Below, one piece after another: positions 17,848-28,059 of a stretch of 64,000 bases of DNA (position 1 is its first letter; each line of letters starts with the position of its first letter). The notes under the pieces were generated by a model, which was not told the origin of the DNA, searched no databases, and worked only from the letters and a program-made list of their open reading frames with translations. This stretch comes from an uncultured Porphyromonadaceae bacterium. Its GTDB lineage: Bacteria; Bacteroidota; Bacteroidia; Bacteroidales; UBA11471. The stretch is from assembly GCA_900547555.1 (NCBI GenBank), contig URHG01000004.1, positions 1 through 64,000 of the forward strand. The letters run 5' to 3'. Both the position numbers and the translations under genes were made by a program.

Positions 17848-19485
17848 ATGCTTTCGACAATATACAGAGTACGAACCTTTCTATTCATAATTCTTCTCTT
17901 GGGGGGAGGTGCCGCTTTGCATGCTCAAAATCCGGGACAGATATACGACCTAATTATCGAAAAGAAAATCGAAAAAGCCATCGAAAAACGGAACAAAATC
18001 TATGATAACGAGAAAAAAAGCGACCTGTTGCTCATAGATCTGTGCGATTGCTTATTATTCAATACCCCGGAATATAAAGCCTACAACCCACAGAAATCTT
18101 ATGAGATATTCAATAAATCGTTGTTACCCAACAGTAAGGAACGTACTCTCATCAAGTTTCTCGACAAAAAAGACAACTCTCTCGACAGCATACGCACGCA
18201 GATAGAACAAAGTCTATACAACCTCGCCTGCCGGGAAAATACCGAAGATAGCTATGCCCGATTCATCGATTTGTGTCCGCAAAGCAAATGGGTAGAATCT
18301 GCCGCCCGAAAGCAAGAAGACATAGCATACCGCCAAGCCATAGAAAAAGGCACAATCGAAGGGTATAACTATTTCTTATCGCACTATGCGTCTTCCGAAC
18401 ATGTCGTAGAGATAACCCGACTGGCCGATAAAACGACTTTCGCACAACTCGACAATACAATCGAGGCCTATAAAAAATTCATCGAGCTATATCCGCAATC
18501 GGCACTTATCGAAGAGGCACAAAGCCGGATATACCGCCTTGCCTACGCCCAAGCACGTAAAACCCATACACGAGAAGCATATCGACAACTGCTCGCGGAA
18601 TATCCCGACCACCCGATGAAAGAAGAGGCGCAATCGGCCATCGAGTCGTTCGACTACCTGAACATTACCCAGCAGCCGACGCAATATGCGTACGATAAAT
18701 TTTTACGGGACTATCCCCATTCTACCTACATCGCGCCGCTCAACGACTGGCTGGGACATCTGCAAAAAAGTAATTGGCACTGGTCTCGAAACAATCTCAA
18801 AGGGTATGTCAAAAGCATACAGGAAACCACAATCTCCAAACAAAACGGGAAAGAAATAAAAAGTACAGTTACCTCTCTGTACGACCAGTTAGGACAGCTT
18901 CTTCTCGTCGAAACAAAGAAAAACGGGAAAACCGAGGAAAAAAGCTATCTCTACCACCCCGATTTCACACTAAGTTCCATTTCTACACCGCTATGGAAAA
19001 AGACCTATTATTATAACAATCGGCGAGAAATAACCCGCATCGTGGAAACAGGAGAAAACGGGAAAGAACAGGAAATATGTAAACTGGATTACGGCAATGA
19101 CCGATTGGCTACGCGTACCGACATCATCGACGGAGTAAAAAGCGGACGGAAAACCGAATATACCTACAATGAAGCCGGAGACCTCATATCTTCGAAAAGT
19201 TATAACGCCACCACTCCGCAAAATACTACAACGACCTATTATACACCGGGAGGTGATGTAAAACTCGAAATCGTAATCAACGGACGTTCCCGCCGTGAAA
19301 AAATCTATTTTTACAACGAACGCAACGATGTATCGAAAATAACCTCGGTCAACGGTAGTCAAAAAGAAGACTCGACATTCGATTACACTTACGACGAACT
19401 TGGAAATTGGACCGTACGCACGCAATACTCGGGAAAGGACACGATAACAACTCATCGTGTAATCGAATATTACACATACGAATAG
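17848..19485 (+). CDS. Secreted protein with helical repeats and a tyrosine-rich repeat tail, function unknown
   Basis: I do not recognise a named family. The 545-residue protein begins with a signal peptide (hydrophobic FLFIILLLGGGAA, likely cut at LHA-QNP). Residues about 95-310 hold at least five helical repeats of the form Y-x2-F/L-x-x-x-Y-P-x-S, similar to TPR units of BamD/YbgF-type periplasmic proteins. Residues about 315-545 hold YD/MORN-like beta repeats such as TEYTYNEAGDLI and DYTYDELGNW. The tail resembles YD repeats but lacks an RHS core or toxin end. It has its own promoter and sits between two terminators' reach, so it is likely monocistronic. A periplasmic or surface binding role is a guess. 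Confidence 0.7.
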   Translation: MLSTIYRVRTFLFIILLLGGGAALHAQNPGQIYDLIIEKKIEKAIEKRNKIYDNEKKSDLLLIDLCDCLLFNTPEYKAYNPQKSYEIFNKSLLPNSKERTLIKFLDKKDNSLDSIRTQIEQSLYNLACRENTEDSYARFIDLCPQSKWVESAARKQEDIAYRQAIEKGTIEGYNYFLSHYASSEHVVEITRLADKTTFAQLDNTIEAYKKFIELYPQSALIEEAQSRIYRLAYAQARKTHTREAYRQLLAEYPDHPMKEEAQSAIESFDYLNITQQPTQYAYDKFLRDYPHSTYIAPLNDWLGHLQKSNWHWSRNNLKGYVKSIQETTISKQNGKEIKSTVTSLYDQLGQLLLVETKKNGKTEEKSYLYHPDFTLSSISTPLWKKTYYYNNRREITRIVETGENGKEQEICKLDYGNDRLATRTDIIDGVKSGRKTEYTYNEAGDLISSKSYNATTPQNTTTTYYTPGGDVKLEIVINGRSRREKIYFYNERNDVSKITSVNGSQKEDSTFDYTYDELGNWTVRTQYSGKDTITTHRVIEYYTYE

Positions 19486-19541
19486 GTCGTCTCTTACAAA
19501 AATAAAAAAGAAATAAAAAAGATTTGTATTCCAAAAAATCC

Positions 19542-19549
19542 TACCTTTG
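19542..19549 (+). promoter_or_regulatory. -7 promoter box for panB
   Basis: TACCTTTG lies 29 bases before the ATG at 19578, which rules out the longer upstream start at 19524. Confidence 0.55.
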
Positions 19550-19577
19550 TGGGAAAATTCAACACATCAAAAAAATC

Positions 19578-20396
19578 ATGTCAACTTATACCGAAGATAC
19601 CCGCAAAGTAACTACACGCCGCCTTATCGAAATGAAAGAACGCGGCGAAAAAATATCGATGCTTACCGCTTACGATTACTCTATGGCGACACTTATCGAC
19701 CGTGCCGGCATGGACGTAATTCTGGTCGGCGACTCGGCCTCGAACGTCATGGCAGGAAATGTTACCACACTGCCCATGACCCTCGACCAGATGATCTATC
19801 ACGGACAGTCGGTCGTTCGCGCCGTAAAACGTGCACTTGTCGTTGTCGACATGCCTTTCGGTTCCTATCAGGGAAACTCCAAAGAGGCTTTGGCATCGGC
19901 CATACGCATTATGAAAGAGACCGGAGCTGATGCCATCAAACTCGAAGGTGGAGAAGAAATAAAGGAATCCATCGTCCGTATTCTCAGTGCCGGAATCCCC
20001 ATCATGGGACATCTCGGACTTACCCCCCAATCGATCAATCAATTCGGAACTTATGCCGTGCGGGCAAAAGAAGAGGCCGAAGCACAACAACTCATTAAAG
20101 ACGCCCATTTGCTCGAACAACTCGGTTGCTTTGCCATCGTCTTGGAAAAAATACCGGCAAAACTCGCTGCCCGGGTAGCCGAAGAGGTAACTATTCCCAT
20201 CATCGGTATCGGTGCCGGAGGTGGTGTCGACGGTCAGGTGCTGGTCATGCACGACATGTTGGGTATCAATAAAGACTTTTCTCCCCGCTTCCTGCGCCGC
20301 TATGCCAACCTGCATGCCATTATAACCGACGCGGTGAAGCAATACATATCCGATGTCAAGGAACAAGACTTCCCCAACGAATCGGAACAATACTAA
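19578..20396 (+). CDS. panB: 3-methyl-2-oxobutanoate hydroxymethyltransferase
   Basis: PanB transfers a hydroxymethyl group from methylene-THF to ketoisovalerate, giving ketopantoate for pantothenate and CoA synthesis. The 272-residue TIM-barrel protein shows [10 protein letters not shown], the metal and substrate motif [11 protein letters not shown] and PIIGIGAG. Length is normal with the start at 19578. panC and panD are not adjacent. A terminator follows. Confidence 0.96.
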   Translation: MSTYTEDTRKVTTRRLIEMKERGEKISMLTAYDYSMATLIDRAGMDVILVGDSASNVMAGNVTTLPMTLDQMIYHGQSVVRAVKRALVVVDMPFGSYQGNSKEALASAIRIMKETGADAIKLEGGEEIKESIVRILSAGIPIMGHLGLTPQSINQFGTYAVRAKEEAEAQQLIKDAHLLEQLGCFAIVLEKIPAKLAARVAEEVTIPIIGIGAGGGVDGQVLVMHDMLGINKDFSPRFLRRYANLHAIITDAVKQYISDVKEQDFPNESEQY

Positions 20397-20420
20397 TCTC
20401 TGAAATCTCCCTAAAACAAC

Positions 20421-20453
20421 AAGAGGCAATCATTTTGATTGCCTCTTATTTTT
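20421..20453 (+). terminator. Terminator of panB
   Basis: AAGAGGCAATC (20421-20431) pairs perfectly with GATTGCCTCTT (20437-20447), then a T-rich tract. Confidence 0.88.
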
Positions 20454-20461
20454 ATAACCGA

Positions 20462-21088
20462 TTATATTTCGCCGGAGTCCTTTTGCTGCAAATAGGCCTG
20501 TGCCGTCCGGTCGAGTTCGTCATACCATTCTTCCCCGAAGCAGCGTATCAACGGTTCTCGCAGAAAGCGGTAGACTTTCACACCCTCTTTCCGACCCAAT
20601 ACTTCGGCCGCCTTGCATATCTTCCAACGATGATAATTGACTGCCGTAAAAGCGGGATAACGGGTTACACGCACCGGATAAAGGTGGCACGACAAAGGTT
20701 TGTAAAACGATACACGACCCTCGCGATACGCCTTTTCAATAGCACACATGCACATGCCGTCCTCACCATAACAGGTAAAGACGCAATCTTTACCGCCAAC
20801 AATCGATGTTACCAAATCGCCTTCCTCATCGACATAAGCCACTCCTTGCGAGTTGATTATCTCTCGGGCAGCGGGAGTCAAATCATTCCACACCTCAGGC
20901 AGCAACTCCATAAGCACCAGCCGCTCATCCTCGGTAATCGGCGCTCCCGCATCGCCTTCGATGCAACAGGCGCCCCGACACGCGGAAAGATTACAGATAA
21001 AATCCCGCTCGATGACATCGAGACTGATAAGCGTATCGCCTATCTGCAACATATACTCTTCGTTGTATTTTAATCTTTTATCAGACAT
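20462..21088 (-). CDS. DUF3109 family cysteine-rich protein
   Basis: This 208-residue protein belongs to DUF3109, related to the YkgJ-type cysteine-cluster proteins thought to bind zinc or iron. The pattern [15 protein letters not shown], then [14 protein letters not shown] and LSCHLYPVR supplies eight or more conserved cysteines. Function is not established. The ATG at 21088 overlaps the gpmI stop by 19 bases; the ATG at 21052 ([12 protein letters not shown]) matches the usual family start better, and I cannot decide between them. Confidence 0.85.
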   Translation of the reverse strand: MSDKRLKYNEEYMLQIGDTLISLDVIERDFICNLSACRGACCIEGDAGAPITEDERLVLMELLPEVWNDLTPAAREIINSQGVAYVDEEGDLVTSIVGGKDCVFTCYGEDGMCMCAIEKAYREGRVSFYKPLSCHLYPVRVTRYPAFTAVNYHRWKICKAAEVLGRKEGVKVYRFLREPLIRCFGEEWYDELDRTAQAYLQQKDSGEI

Positions 21089-22596
21089 TTACCCGTCATT
21101 TCGGCAGGAAGCTCTATTCCCATGATATGACATAACGAGGGAGCGACATCGGCGAGAATACCATTCTCTACTTGCGCCTCTTTATTTGCTGTTACATATA
21201 CGAAAGGCACGGGATTGAGCGAATGCGCCGTATTCGGCGTATCATCGGCATTCAAGGCATGATCGGCATTTCCGTGGTCGGCGATGATAATAGCTTCATA
21301 ACTGTTGGCCACGGCCGTATCGATTACCGAACCCACACACTCGTCTACTGCTTTAACCGCTTTTTCGATGGCCTCGTACACACCGGTATGTCCCACCATA
21401 TCGCCGTTAGCGAAATTACAAACGACAAGATCGTATTTTCCCGAAACCAATGCGTCATTGAGCGCATCTTTCACCTCATAAACACTCATTTCGGGTTTCA
21501 AGTCGTAAGTTGCAACTTTGGGCGAAGGTATCAGTATGCGGTCTTCGCCGTCGAATTCCTTTTCACGTCCCCCCGAGAAAAAGAACGTTACATGCGCATA
21601 TTTCTCGGTTTCGGCAATACGCAGCTGCTTACGACCGGCTTTCGACACAATTTCGCCCAACGTATTTATTACATTCTCCTTATCGAAAAGGATATGCAAT
21701 CCGGTAAACTTGGCATCATAAGGGGTCATACAGCAATAATACAAAGGCAAGGTATGCATTCCCGCTTCGGGCATATCTTGCTGGGTAAGTACGATGGTCA
21801 GCTCTTTGGCACGGTCATTGCGATAATTGAAGAAAATAACCACATCGCCCTCCTCGATGACCGATAAGGGTTTCCCGTCGGCTCCGACATGGACAATCGG
21901 TTTTACAAATTCATCGGTAACATCGGCGTCATACGAAGCCTGCATGGCAGCAACCATATCGGTAGCGGGAGTTCCCTTTCCATAGACAAGCAGATCATAA
22001 GCCTCTTTCACCCGTTCCCAACGTTTGTCCCGGTCCATAGCATAATAACGGCCTATAATCGAGGCGATAGCCCCTTTCTTTCCCGAAAGATGTTTTTCGA
22101 GTGCCTCGATAAACCCTTTTCCGCTGCGCGGATCGGTATCGCGGCCGTCCATAAAACAATGCACAAACGTCTTATCGATACCATACTCGGTAGCAATATC
22201 GCACAAAACGAAAAGGTGATCGAGAGAACTGTGCACACCACCGTCGGAGACAAGGCCCATAAGGTGAACCTGTTTCCCGTTCTCGCGGGCATATGTAAAG
22301 GCACTGACAATCTCGGGGTTAGAGAAAATCGACTTGTCGGCACAAGCACGGTTTATCTTCACCAAGTCCTGATATACGACGCGACCGGCACCGATATTGA
22401 GGTGTCCGACTTCGGAGTTCCCCATTTGGCCGTCAGGCAGGCCGACGTTTTCTCCCGAAGCCTGCAATTGTGAATGCGGATAAGCCGCCAACAATTTATC
22501 CCAATGCGGAGTAGGTGTGTTATAAATCACATCGTCTTTGGCCCGGTCGCCTATGCCCCAGCCGTCAAGAATCAACAGAAATGCTTTTTTGTTCAT
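21070..22596 (-). CDS. gpmI: 2,3-bisphosphoglycerate-independent phosphoglycerate mutase
   Basis: This manganese-dependent mutase converts 3- and 2-phosphoglycerate in glycolysis and gluconeogenesis. At 508 residues it has normal length. DGWG at residues 11-14 and [13 protein letters not shown] with the phosphorylated Ser61 form the alkaline-phosphatase-like core; ADHGNADH near the C-terminus supplies metal ligands. It overlaps the DUF3109 frame slightly and is 41 bases downstream of the acyl-CoA ligase gene. Confidence 0.97.
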   Translation of the reverse strand: MNKKAFLLILDGWGIGDRAKDDVIYNTPTPHWDKLLAAYPHSQLQASGENVGLPDGQMGNSEVGHLNIGAGRVVYQDLVKINRACADKSIFSNPEIVSAFTYARENGKQVHLMGLVSDGGVHSSLDHLFVLCDIATEYGIDKTFVHCFMDGRDTDPRSGKGFIEALEKHLSGKKGAIASIIGRYYAMDRDKRWERVKEAYDLLVYGKGTPATDMVAAMQASYDADVTDEFVKPIVHVGADGKPLSVIEEGDVVIFFNYRNDRAKELTIVLTQQDMPEAGMHTLPLYYCCMTPYDAKFTGLHILFDKENVINTLGEIVSKAGRKQLRIAETEKYAHVTFFFSGGREKEFDGEDRILIPSPKVATYDLKPEMSVYEVKDALNDALVSGKYDLVVCNFANGDMVGHTGVYEAIEKAVKAVDECVGSVIDTAVANSYEAIIIADHGNADHALNADDTPNTAHSLNPVPFVYVTANKEAQVENGILADVAPSLCHIMGIELPAEMTGKCLIKD

Positions 22597-22637
22597 TGCA
22601 GTAAACTTTTTAATATCTTTTTTACCAGAATAGTTTT

Positions 22638-24326
22638 TTATTCTTCCTTTTTATCGGGCAACGGAGTAAAATTGGTATACAGATAGCGCTTGATACTGCG
22701 CTTGGGTGTCTTCTCAAACTCCGACTGATAAATATATATGTGCGCGATATTTTCATAAGGTGCCACCTCTTTATTGAGGTTGCGGCGCACTTCCTCCATC
22801 GCAACCGGCAGATCTTCTTGGGTAAGACCATACGTATCGACAGCCTCGAAATCGGGATATACCAAAGCAACGAGCTTTCCTTCTTTTTCGATAACGAGAC
22901 TCTCCATGACAAATGGCATGTTATTGAGTTTCGACTCTATCTCTTCGGGATAGATATTCTGCCCGTTAGCGCCAAGTATCATCGTCTTATAGCGTCCCTT
23001 GATAAAGATGGTTCCGTCCTCGCTTACCGTACCCATATCGCCGGTATGCAACCAACCGTCTTTCAATACATCGGCCGTTGCTTCTTCATTTTTATAGTAC
23101 CCTTTCATCACATTTTCGCCCCGTACGCAGATTTCTCCGGGTATCAGTTGCGGGTCGGTCGAGTCGATTTTCACTTCCATATAGCCGGGAAGGATACGTC
23201 CCGATGAGCGGGGAATAAATTCTTGCCAATGCGTGTAACTGATAAGCGGAGCACATTCGGTCATTCCGTAACCTACCGTAAACGGGAATTTGATTTTATG
23301 AAGGAATGCTTCCACCTCGGCATTCAAAGGAGCTCCGCCTACGATAACCTGCTCGAAACGTCCGCCGAAAGCATCGACCAGTTTCTTGCAAACCTGCCCG
23401 TAAATACGGCTGTCGAGTACCGGAAGAGACAACGCCCAACGCATCGTACGCTTATTGAGCATAGGAAGTATCTGCTTGCGATATATCTTTTCGAGAATAA
23501 GGGGTACGCAGATGATGAGATTGGGTTTCACTTCCTCCAATGCTTTCAATAAAATTTTAGGCGAAGGGATCTTGCCCAGCAGAGTAACGTGCGTCCCGAC
23601 AGCTAACGGTGTCAGCAAGTCGAAAGCACAGCCGTAAGCATGAGCCAGAGGGAGGAACGATAAGCACTTGCTACCTTTGTAATGTAGTTTCGATTGCATG
23701 CCGAAACAGGTATTCCCCGCCAAATTATTTCCGGTAAGCATCACGCCTTTACTGAATCCCGTCGTACCCGAGGTGTAATTGATAAGACTCACCTTATCGT
23801 TGCCCAATTCGGCATATTTTATATCGTTACGGGAAAAACCGTCGGGATAAGTTTTCTCGAAATGCCGGTCGATATCGGCAAGATACTGCATGATATCTTC
23901 TCCGTCTCTCTGGTCGAGGCAACCATAATCGTCGAGGGAAATGACACCCCGCACCTGATTGAGTTTCTCCATTTCGATATGCTCCCACGCCAAACTGCCG
24001 GAAAAGAGCAATACAGCATCGGAATGGTTTATGATGTGATGTACATCATTGGGATTGAAATCTTGTAGAATAGGAACAATAATCGCCCCATAAGTAACCG
24101 TAGCGAAAAAAGCCATCACCCAACGCGGAGTATTCCGCCCGATAAGAGCGATCTTGTCGCCCCGGCGTATCTGGCAATGCCGTAACAAGAGATGTATACG
24201 GGCTATCTGTCGGGCCATATCGCCGTAAGTAAATGTCTCGCGGGTATTGTAATCGGTCAATGCCGGCAGGTCCCAATTCTCCTTGAAACTTTTCTCGTAG
24301 ATTTTGATGAAATTTTCCTCTACCAT
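22638..24326 (-). CDS. AMP-dependent long-chain acyl-CoA ligase family protein
   Basis: The enzyme should activate a fatty or other carboxylic acid with ATP and CoA. The AMP-binding signature [15 protein letters not shown], then [10 protein letters not shown] and the hinge [11 protein letters not shown] with KGRYK are intact. I start it at 24326 ([13 protein letters not shown], 562 residues) because a -7 promoter box at 24349-24356 falls inside the longer frame. No fatty acid oxidation genes are nearby, so recycling of exogenous or membrane fatty acids is more likely than catabolism. The substrate is unknown. Confidence 0.9.
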   Translation of the reverse strand: MVEENFIKIYEKSFKENWDLPALTDYNTRETFTYGDMARQIARIHLLLRHCQIRRGDKIALIGRNTPRWVMAFFATVTYGAIIVPILQDFNPNDVHHIINHSDAVLLFSGSLAWEHIEMEKLNQVRGVISLDDYGCLDQRDGEDIMQYLADIDRHFEKTYPDGFSRNDIKYAELGNDKVSLINYTSGTTGFSKGVMLTGNNLAGNTCFGMQSKLHYKGSKCLSFLPLAHAYGCAFDLLTPLAVGTHVTLLGKIPSPKILLKALEEVKPNLIICVPLILEKIYRKQILPMLNKRTMRWALSLPVLDSRIYGQVCKKLVDAFGGRFEQVIVGGAPLNAEVEAFLHKIKFPFTVGYGMTECAPLISYTHWQEFIPRSSGRILPGYMEVKIDSTDPQLIPGEICVRGENVMKGYYKNEEATADVLKDGWLHTGDMGTVSEDGTIFIKGRYKTMILGANGQNIYPEEIESKLNNMPFVMESLVIEKEGKLVALVYPDFEAVDTYGLTQEDLPVAMEEVRRNLNKEVAPYENIAHIYIYQSEFEKTPKRSIKRYLYTNFTPLPDKKEE

Positions 24327-24348
24327 GAGATAACAAATATATTTTCCG

Positions 24349-24356
24349 CAAAGGTA
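24349..24356 (-). promoter_or_regulatory. -7 promoter box for the acyl-CoA ligase
   Basis: TACCTTTG on the minus strand, 22 bases before the ATG at 24326. Confidence 0.5.
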
Positions 24357-24429
24357 AAATAAAAAAACAAATAATGATACCGAATAGGTAAAGAAGGAAA
24401 AGATTATCAAGGTTTTCGAGATATTTCAT

Positions 24430-24437
24430 TATCTTTG
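24430..24437 (+). promoter_or_regulatory. -7 promoter box for the GH43 gene
   Basis: TATCTTTG lies 143 bases before the ATG at 24581, so the transcript would have a long leader in which I see no clear structure. Confidence 0.45.
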
Positions 24438-24580
24438 GCAACGCATATAGCATTCCAGAATAAAAAGCAGACGACCCGCATTGTGTGCCGCCCGTTTTTC
24501 ACATTTACAACAAACAGATTTATTTCTACCGCAATATACCCAACCGACTTATTTCCAACTCAAAAAAACAAATACTTCGA

Positions 24581-25657
24581 ATGAAAAATCCGTCTATTCT
24601 CACATTGTGTGTTTTATGTGTCTTCCTGTCCGTATCATTCTCTATCACGGCACAAAATGAAGCCAAAGAAGAACCCCTCGGGACACCCGCCCGCTATCTG
24701 TTTCCCGATGATTACATGGCCGACCCATCGGTACATATTTTCGACGGGAAAGTCTATATTTATCCTTCCCACGACTGGGAATCGGGAGTTACCAATCCCG
24801 AAGACGGGAATCACTTCAACATGCGCGACTACCATGTATTTTCGACAAAAAATCCTCTAAACGGCAAAGTTACCGATCACGGCGTTGTTCTTTCTCTCGA
24901 ACAGATTCCGTGGGCAAGCCGGCAACTTTGGGCTTGCGATGTCGCTTGTAAAGACGGAAAATATTACATGTATTTCCCGGCCAAAGACAAAAACGACATT
25001 TTCCGCCTCGGTGTAGCCGTAGGCGAAAAGCCTTACGGTCCTTTCATTCCTCAGCCCCATCCCATGCGGGGGAGTTACAGCATCGACCCTGCTGTATTTG
25101 AAGACAACGGCGAATACTATATCTATTTCGGAGGTTTGCAAGGCGGACAGCTTCAACGCTATCGGGATAACAAGGCACAAGAATGCGGTATCATTCCCGG
25201 AAAAAACGAAGAGGCTCTTCCCGCACGGGTAGCACGCCTCAGTGACGATATGCTCGAATTTGCCGAAGACCCGCGCCCGGTAATGATCCTCGACACAAAC
25301 GGGAACCCTCTCAAAAGCGGAGATCCGCATCGTTTTTTTGAAGCGGCATGGGTACACAAATACAACGGGAAATATTACTTTTCTTACTCGACCGGCACGT
25401 CTCATATGCTCTGTTATGCCATAGGCGACAACCCCTACGGGCCGTTCACTTACACGGGAGTAATACTCACACCCGTAATCGGCTGGACGACCCATCACTC
25501 GATATGTCAATACAAAGGCAAATGGTACCTCTTTTTCCACGATAGCGCCCCGTCGGGAGGCGTATCATACCTGCGCAGCATGAAAGTCTGTGAACTGGAA
25601 TATAACCCCGACGGTACCATACGCACCATTTCGGGTGAACCCAAACAGGCACGATGA
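24581..25657 (+). CDS. Glycoside hydrolase family 43 enzyme, secreted
   Basis: This 358-residue protein is a five-bladed beta-propeller of GH43, which mainly includes arabinofuranosidases, arabinanases and xylosidases. The signal peptide (LCVLCVFLSVSFSITAQ) predicts export. The three acidic active-site residues are plausibly in MADPSVHIFDG, SIDPAVFEDNG and FFEAAWVHKYNG. The start at 24581 fits the signal peptide. It stands alone, 18 kb from the pectin cluster; attack on plant arabinose or xylose chains is expected but the linkage cannot be read. Confidence 0.88.
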   Translation: MKNPSILTLCVLCVFLSVSFSITAQNEAKEEPLGTPARYLFPDDYMADPSVHIFDGKVYIYPSHDWESGVTNPEDGNHFNMRDYHVFSTKNPLNGKVTDHGVVLSLEQIPWASRQLWACDVACKDGKYYMYFPAKDKNDIFRLGVAVGEKPYGPFIPQPHPMRGSYSIDPAVFEDNGEYYIYFGGLQGGQLQRYRDNKAQECGIIPGKNEEALPARVARLSDDMLEFAEDPRPVMILDTNGNPLKSGDPHRFFEAAWVHKYNGKYYFSYSTGTSHMLCYAIGDNPYGPFTYTGVILTPVIGWTTHHSICQYKGKWYLFFHDSAPSGGVSYLRSMKVCELEYNPDGTIRTISGEPKQAR

Positions 25658-25784
25658 CAAATTCCTCGATAAGTCAGAAAAGATTCATAATTTTTTTCCT
25701 TTTCCCCTCAGAAGAAAAGAGTATTTCATGGCGTTAAATAAAAAGAAAGTGTCTGCTATTACGGTTTATTTATACGTGAAATAT

Positions 25785-25792
25785 TACTTTTG
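25785..25792 (+). promoter_or_regulatory. -7 promoter box for the mtaB operon
   Basis: TACTTTTG, 29 bases before the mtaB start. Confidence 0.45.
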
Positions 25793-25821
25793 TATCGAAA
25801 TCTGTCATTAAATAGAACCAG

Positions 25822-27147
25822 ATGATCGACCGCCAGACATTCGGACCACAAACCGCTGCTTATTATACTTTGGGGTGCAAACTCAATTTCGCCGAAACTT
25901 CGACCATCGGACGCATGCTCGAAGAAAGGGGCATACGTCGCGCCCGAAACGGAGAACCCGTCGACATCTGCATCATCAACACCTGCTCGGTAACGGAACT
26001 CGCCGACAAAAAATGCCGGCAAACCATACGCCGTATTTCCCGCCAACACCCCGAAGCCGTCGTTATCGTAACCGGTTGTTACGCACAACTCAAACCCGAA
26101 GAGATCGCCGGCATACCGGGTGTCGATATGGTACTGGGCGCAGGAGAAAAAGGAGAGATAGCCCGATACCTCGACAAACTGCAAAAGAAAGAAGAAACCG
26201 ACAAAATATTTACCACCCCCAGCCAGAAAATCGATAATTTCGCCCCTTCGTGTTCGCGAGGCGATCGTACACGCTATTTTCTCAAAGTACAAGATGGTTG
26301 CGACTATTTCTGCTCATATTGCACGATACCTTACGCCCGGGGAAGAAGCCGCAACGGACACATCGCCGACCTTGTAGAGCAAGCCCGTAACGTGGCTCGT
26401 GAAGGCGGCCATGAAATCGTCCTGACGGGAGTGAACATAGGAGACTTCGGAAAAACGACCGGAGAGACATTTTTCGAACTCATACAGGAACTCGAAAAAA
26501 TCGATGGCATAGACCGGTACCGCATCTCATCGATAGAGCCCAATCTACTGACCGACGAAATCATCGATTTCGTCGCCGCATCGAAACATTTCGCGCCACA
26601 CTTCCACATACCCTTGCAATCGGGTAGCGATGAAGTCCTCCGCCTTATGCGCAGACGCTATGACACGCAACTCTTCGCGCGACGCATCGAACATATCAAA
26701 CAAGTCATGCCCGACGCTTTCATCGGAGTCGACCTCATCGTCGGCATGCGCGGAGAGACCGACACACTTTTCGACGAATCGGCGCGGTTTATCGACAACA
26801 TCGACATCTCCCAATTACATGTTTTCACCTATTCCGAACGTCCGGGTACGCAAGCTCTGAAAATAGAGCCCGTCGTACCGCAGGAAATCAGGCATGAACG
26901 TTGTCGCCGCATTCTCGAAATATCGGAAAAGAAACTGCACCGTTTCTACTCTTCTCAAATAGGCAAAACTCGGCCCGTGCTTTTTGAACACCCGGCAAAA
27001 AATGCCCCGATGCATGGGTTTACCGACAACTACGTGAGAGTGGAACTCCCTTTCGAAAAGAGCCTCATCAATACTGTATGCAATGTAAAAATAGGCGATT
27101 TCATCGAAAAAAACGATATTCCCGCTTTACATGCGCAACTCTTATAA
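25822..27147 (+). CDS. mtaB: tRNA t6A37 methylthiotransferase
   Basis: MtaB adds a methylthio group to t6A37 of tRNAs reading ANN codons. The 441-residue protein has the N-terminal UPF0004 domain with three cysteines (LGCKLNFAE with Cys19, INTCSV, VTGCYAQ), the radical-SAM motif CDYFCSYCTIPYARG and a C-terminal TRAM-like region. LGCKLNFAE rather than the MiaB-type motif marks it as MtaB. Two glycan/lipid genes follow within 6 and 9 bases, so it heads a three-gene operon with no obvious shared function. Confidence 0.94.
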   Translation: MIDRQTFGPQTAAYYTLGCKLNFAETSTIGRMLEERGIRRARNGEPVDICIINTCSVTELADKKCRQTIRRISRQHPEAVVIVTGCYAQLKPEEIAGIPGVDMVLGAGEKGEIARYLDKLQKKEETDKIFTTPSQKIDNFAPSCSRGDRTRYFLKVQDGCDYFCSYCTIPYARGRSRNGHIADLVEQARNVAREGGHEIVLTGVNIGDFGKTTGETFFELIQELEKIDGIDRYRISSIEPNLLTDEIIDFVAASKHFAPHFHIPLQSGSDEVLRLMRRRYDTQLFARRIEHIKQVMPDAFIGVDLIVGMRGETDTLFDESARFIDNIDISQLHVFTYSERPGTQALKIEPVVPQEIRHERCRRILEISEKKLHRFYSSQIGKTRPVLFEHPAKNAPMHGFTDNYVRVELPFEKSLINTVCNVKIGDFIEKNDIPALHAQLL

Positions 27148-27153
27148 AACAAT

Positions 27154-28050
27154 ATGAAGAAGCATACTTTACAAAATATTTGTCTGGCACCGTTCGGCCT
27201 TTCTCTGCGGTTACTGGCTCTGCTTCCTCTCCGCATCTTATATATTTTATCAGATCTGCTTTATCCTCTGGTCTACCATGTAAGCCGTTACAGGCTGCAC
27301 ATCGTGCGCAAGAACCTGAAAAACGCATTCCCTCAAAAGACTCCGCAAGAACGCAAAGCCATCGAACGACGATTCTACCGGCATTTTTGCGATTATTTTT
27401 TCGAGACGATCAAGTTATTGCACATCAGCGATGATGAAATGCGCAGGCGTATGCAATTCGTCGATGCGGAATTATTGGAATCGACGCTCAACAGCGGGCG
27501 TTCGGTCATCATGATGTTAGGGCATTACGGTAACTGGGAATATATCTCGTCGATCTCTCTATGGATGAATACCCCGAACACCCGTTTGGGACAGATCTAC
27601 CGCCCGCTGAAAAACGAATGGTTCGACCGGTTATTCCTGAAAATACGTTCCCGTTTCGGTCTTACCTGCATACCCAAAGCCGGTACGCTGCGTTCCCTCC
27701 TGTCGGTACGTGCATCGGGAAAACAATCGGGAACAGGATTCATTTCGGACCAAACGCCATCTCCCGCCAATATACATCACTGGACAACTTTCCTCAACCA
27801 AGACACTCCAGTATTCACCGGAGGGGAAATCATTGCCAAAAAACTCGACATTGCCGTCATGTATTTCGACGTCGAAGTCATAAAACGGGGTTATTATCGG
27901 GCCACCATACGGGAAATAGAACTCGATCCGCGTACCCGTCCCGATTTCGAAATCACCGACCGATACATCGGGCTAATGGAACAAACGATACTTCGAGCCC
28001 CAGAATACTGGCTTTGGACCCACAACCGCTGGAAACACCGGCATTTATAA
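27154..28050 (+). CDS. LpxL/HtrB-like lysophospholipid acyltransferase
   Basis: This 298-residue protein is of the lipid A late acyltransferase family, which adds secondary acyl chains to lipid A at the inner membrane. It has an N-terminal hydrophobic segment, the HxxxxE-type catalytic motif in GHYGNWE, and the later SDQTP motif. Bacteroidales lipid A is usually penta- or tetra-acylated, so one such enzyme fits. It is tightly packed between mtaB and a GT2 gene. Confidence 0.9.
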   Translation: MKKHTLQNICLAPFGLSLRLLALLPLRILYILSDLLYPLVYHVSRYRLHIVRKNLKNAFPQKTPQERKAIERRFYRHFCDYFFETIKLLHISDDEMRRRMQFVDAELLESTLNSGRSVIMMLGHYGNWEYISSISLWMNTPNTRLGQIYRPLKNEWFDRLFLKIRSRFGLTCIPKAGTLRSLLSVRASGKQSGTGFISDQTPSPANIHHWTTFLNQDTPVFTGGEIIAKKLDIAVMYFDVEVIKRGYYRATIREIELDPRTRPDFEITDRYIGLMEQTILRAPEYWLWTHNRWKHRHL

Positions 28051-28059
28051 TTCCTCTCC

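Noticed and set aside
18790..19485. YD-like repeats as part of an Rhs polymorphic toxin
   Set aside because: No RHS core with a conserved cleavage motif, no variable toxin tip and no immunity gene are present, and the gene stops within the repeats.
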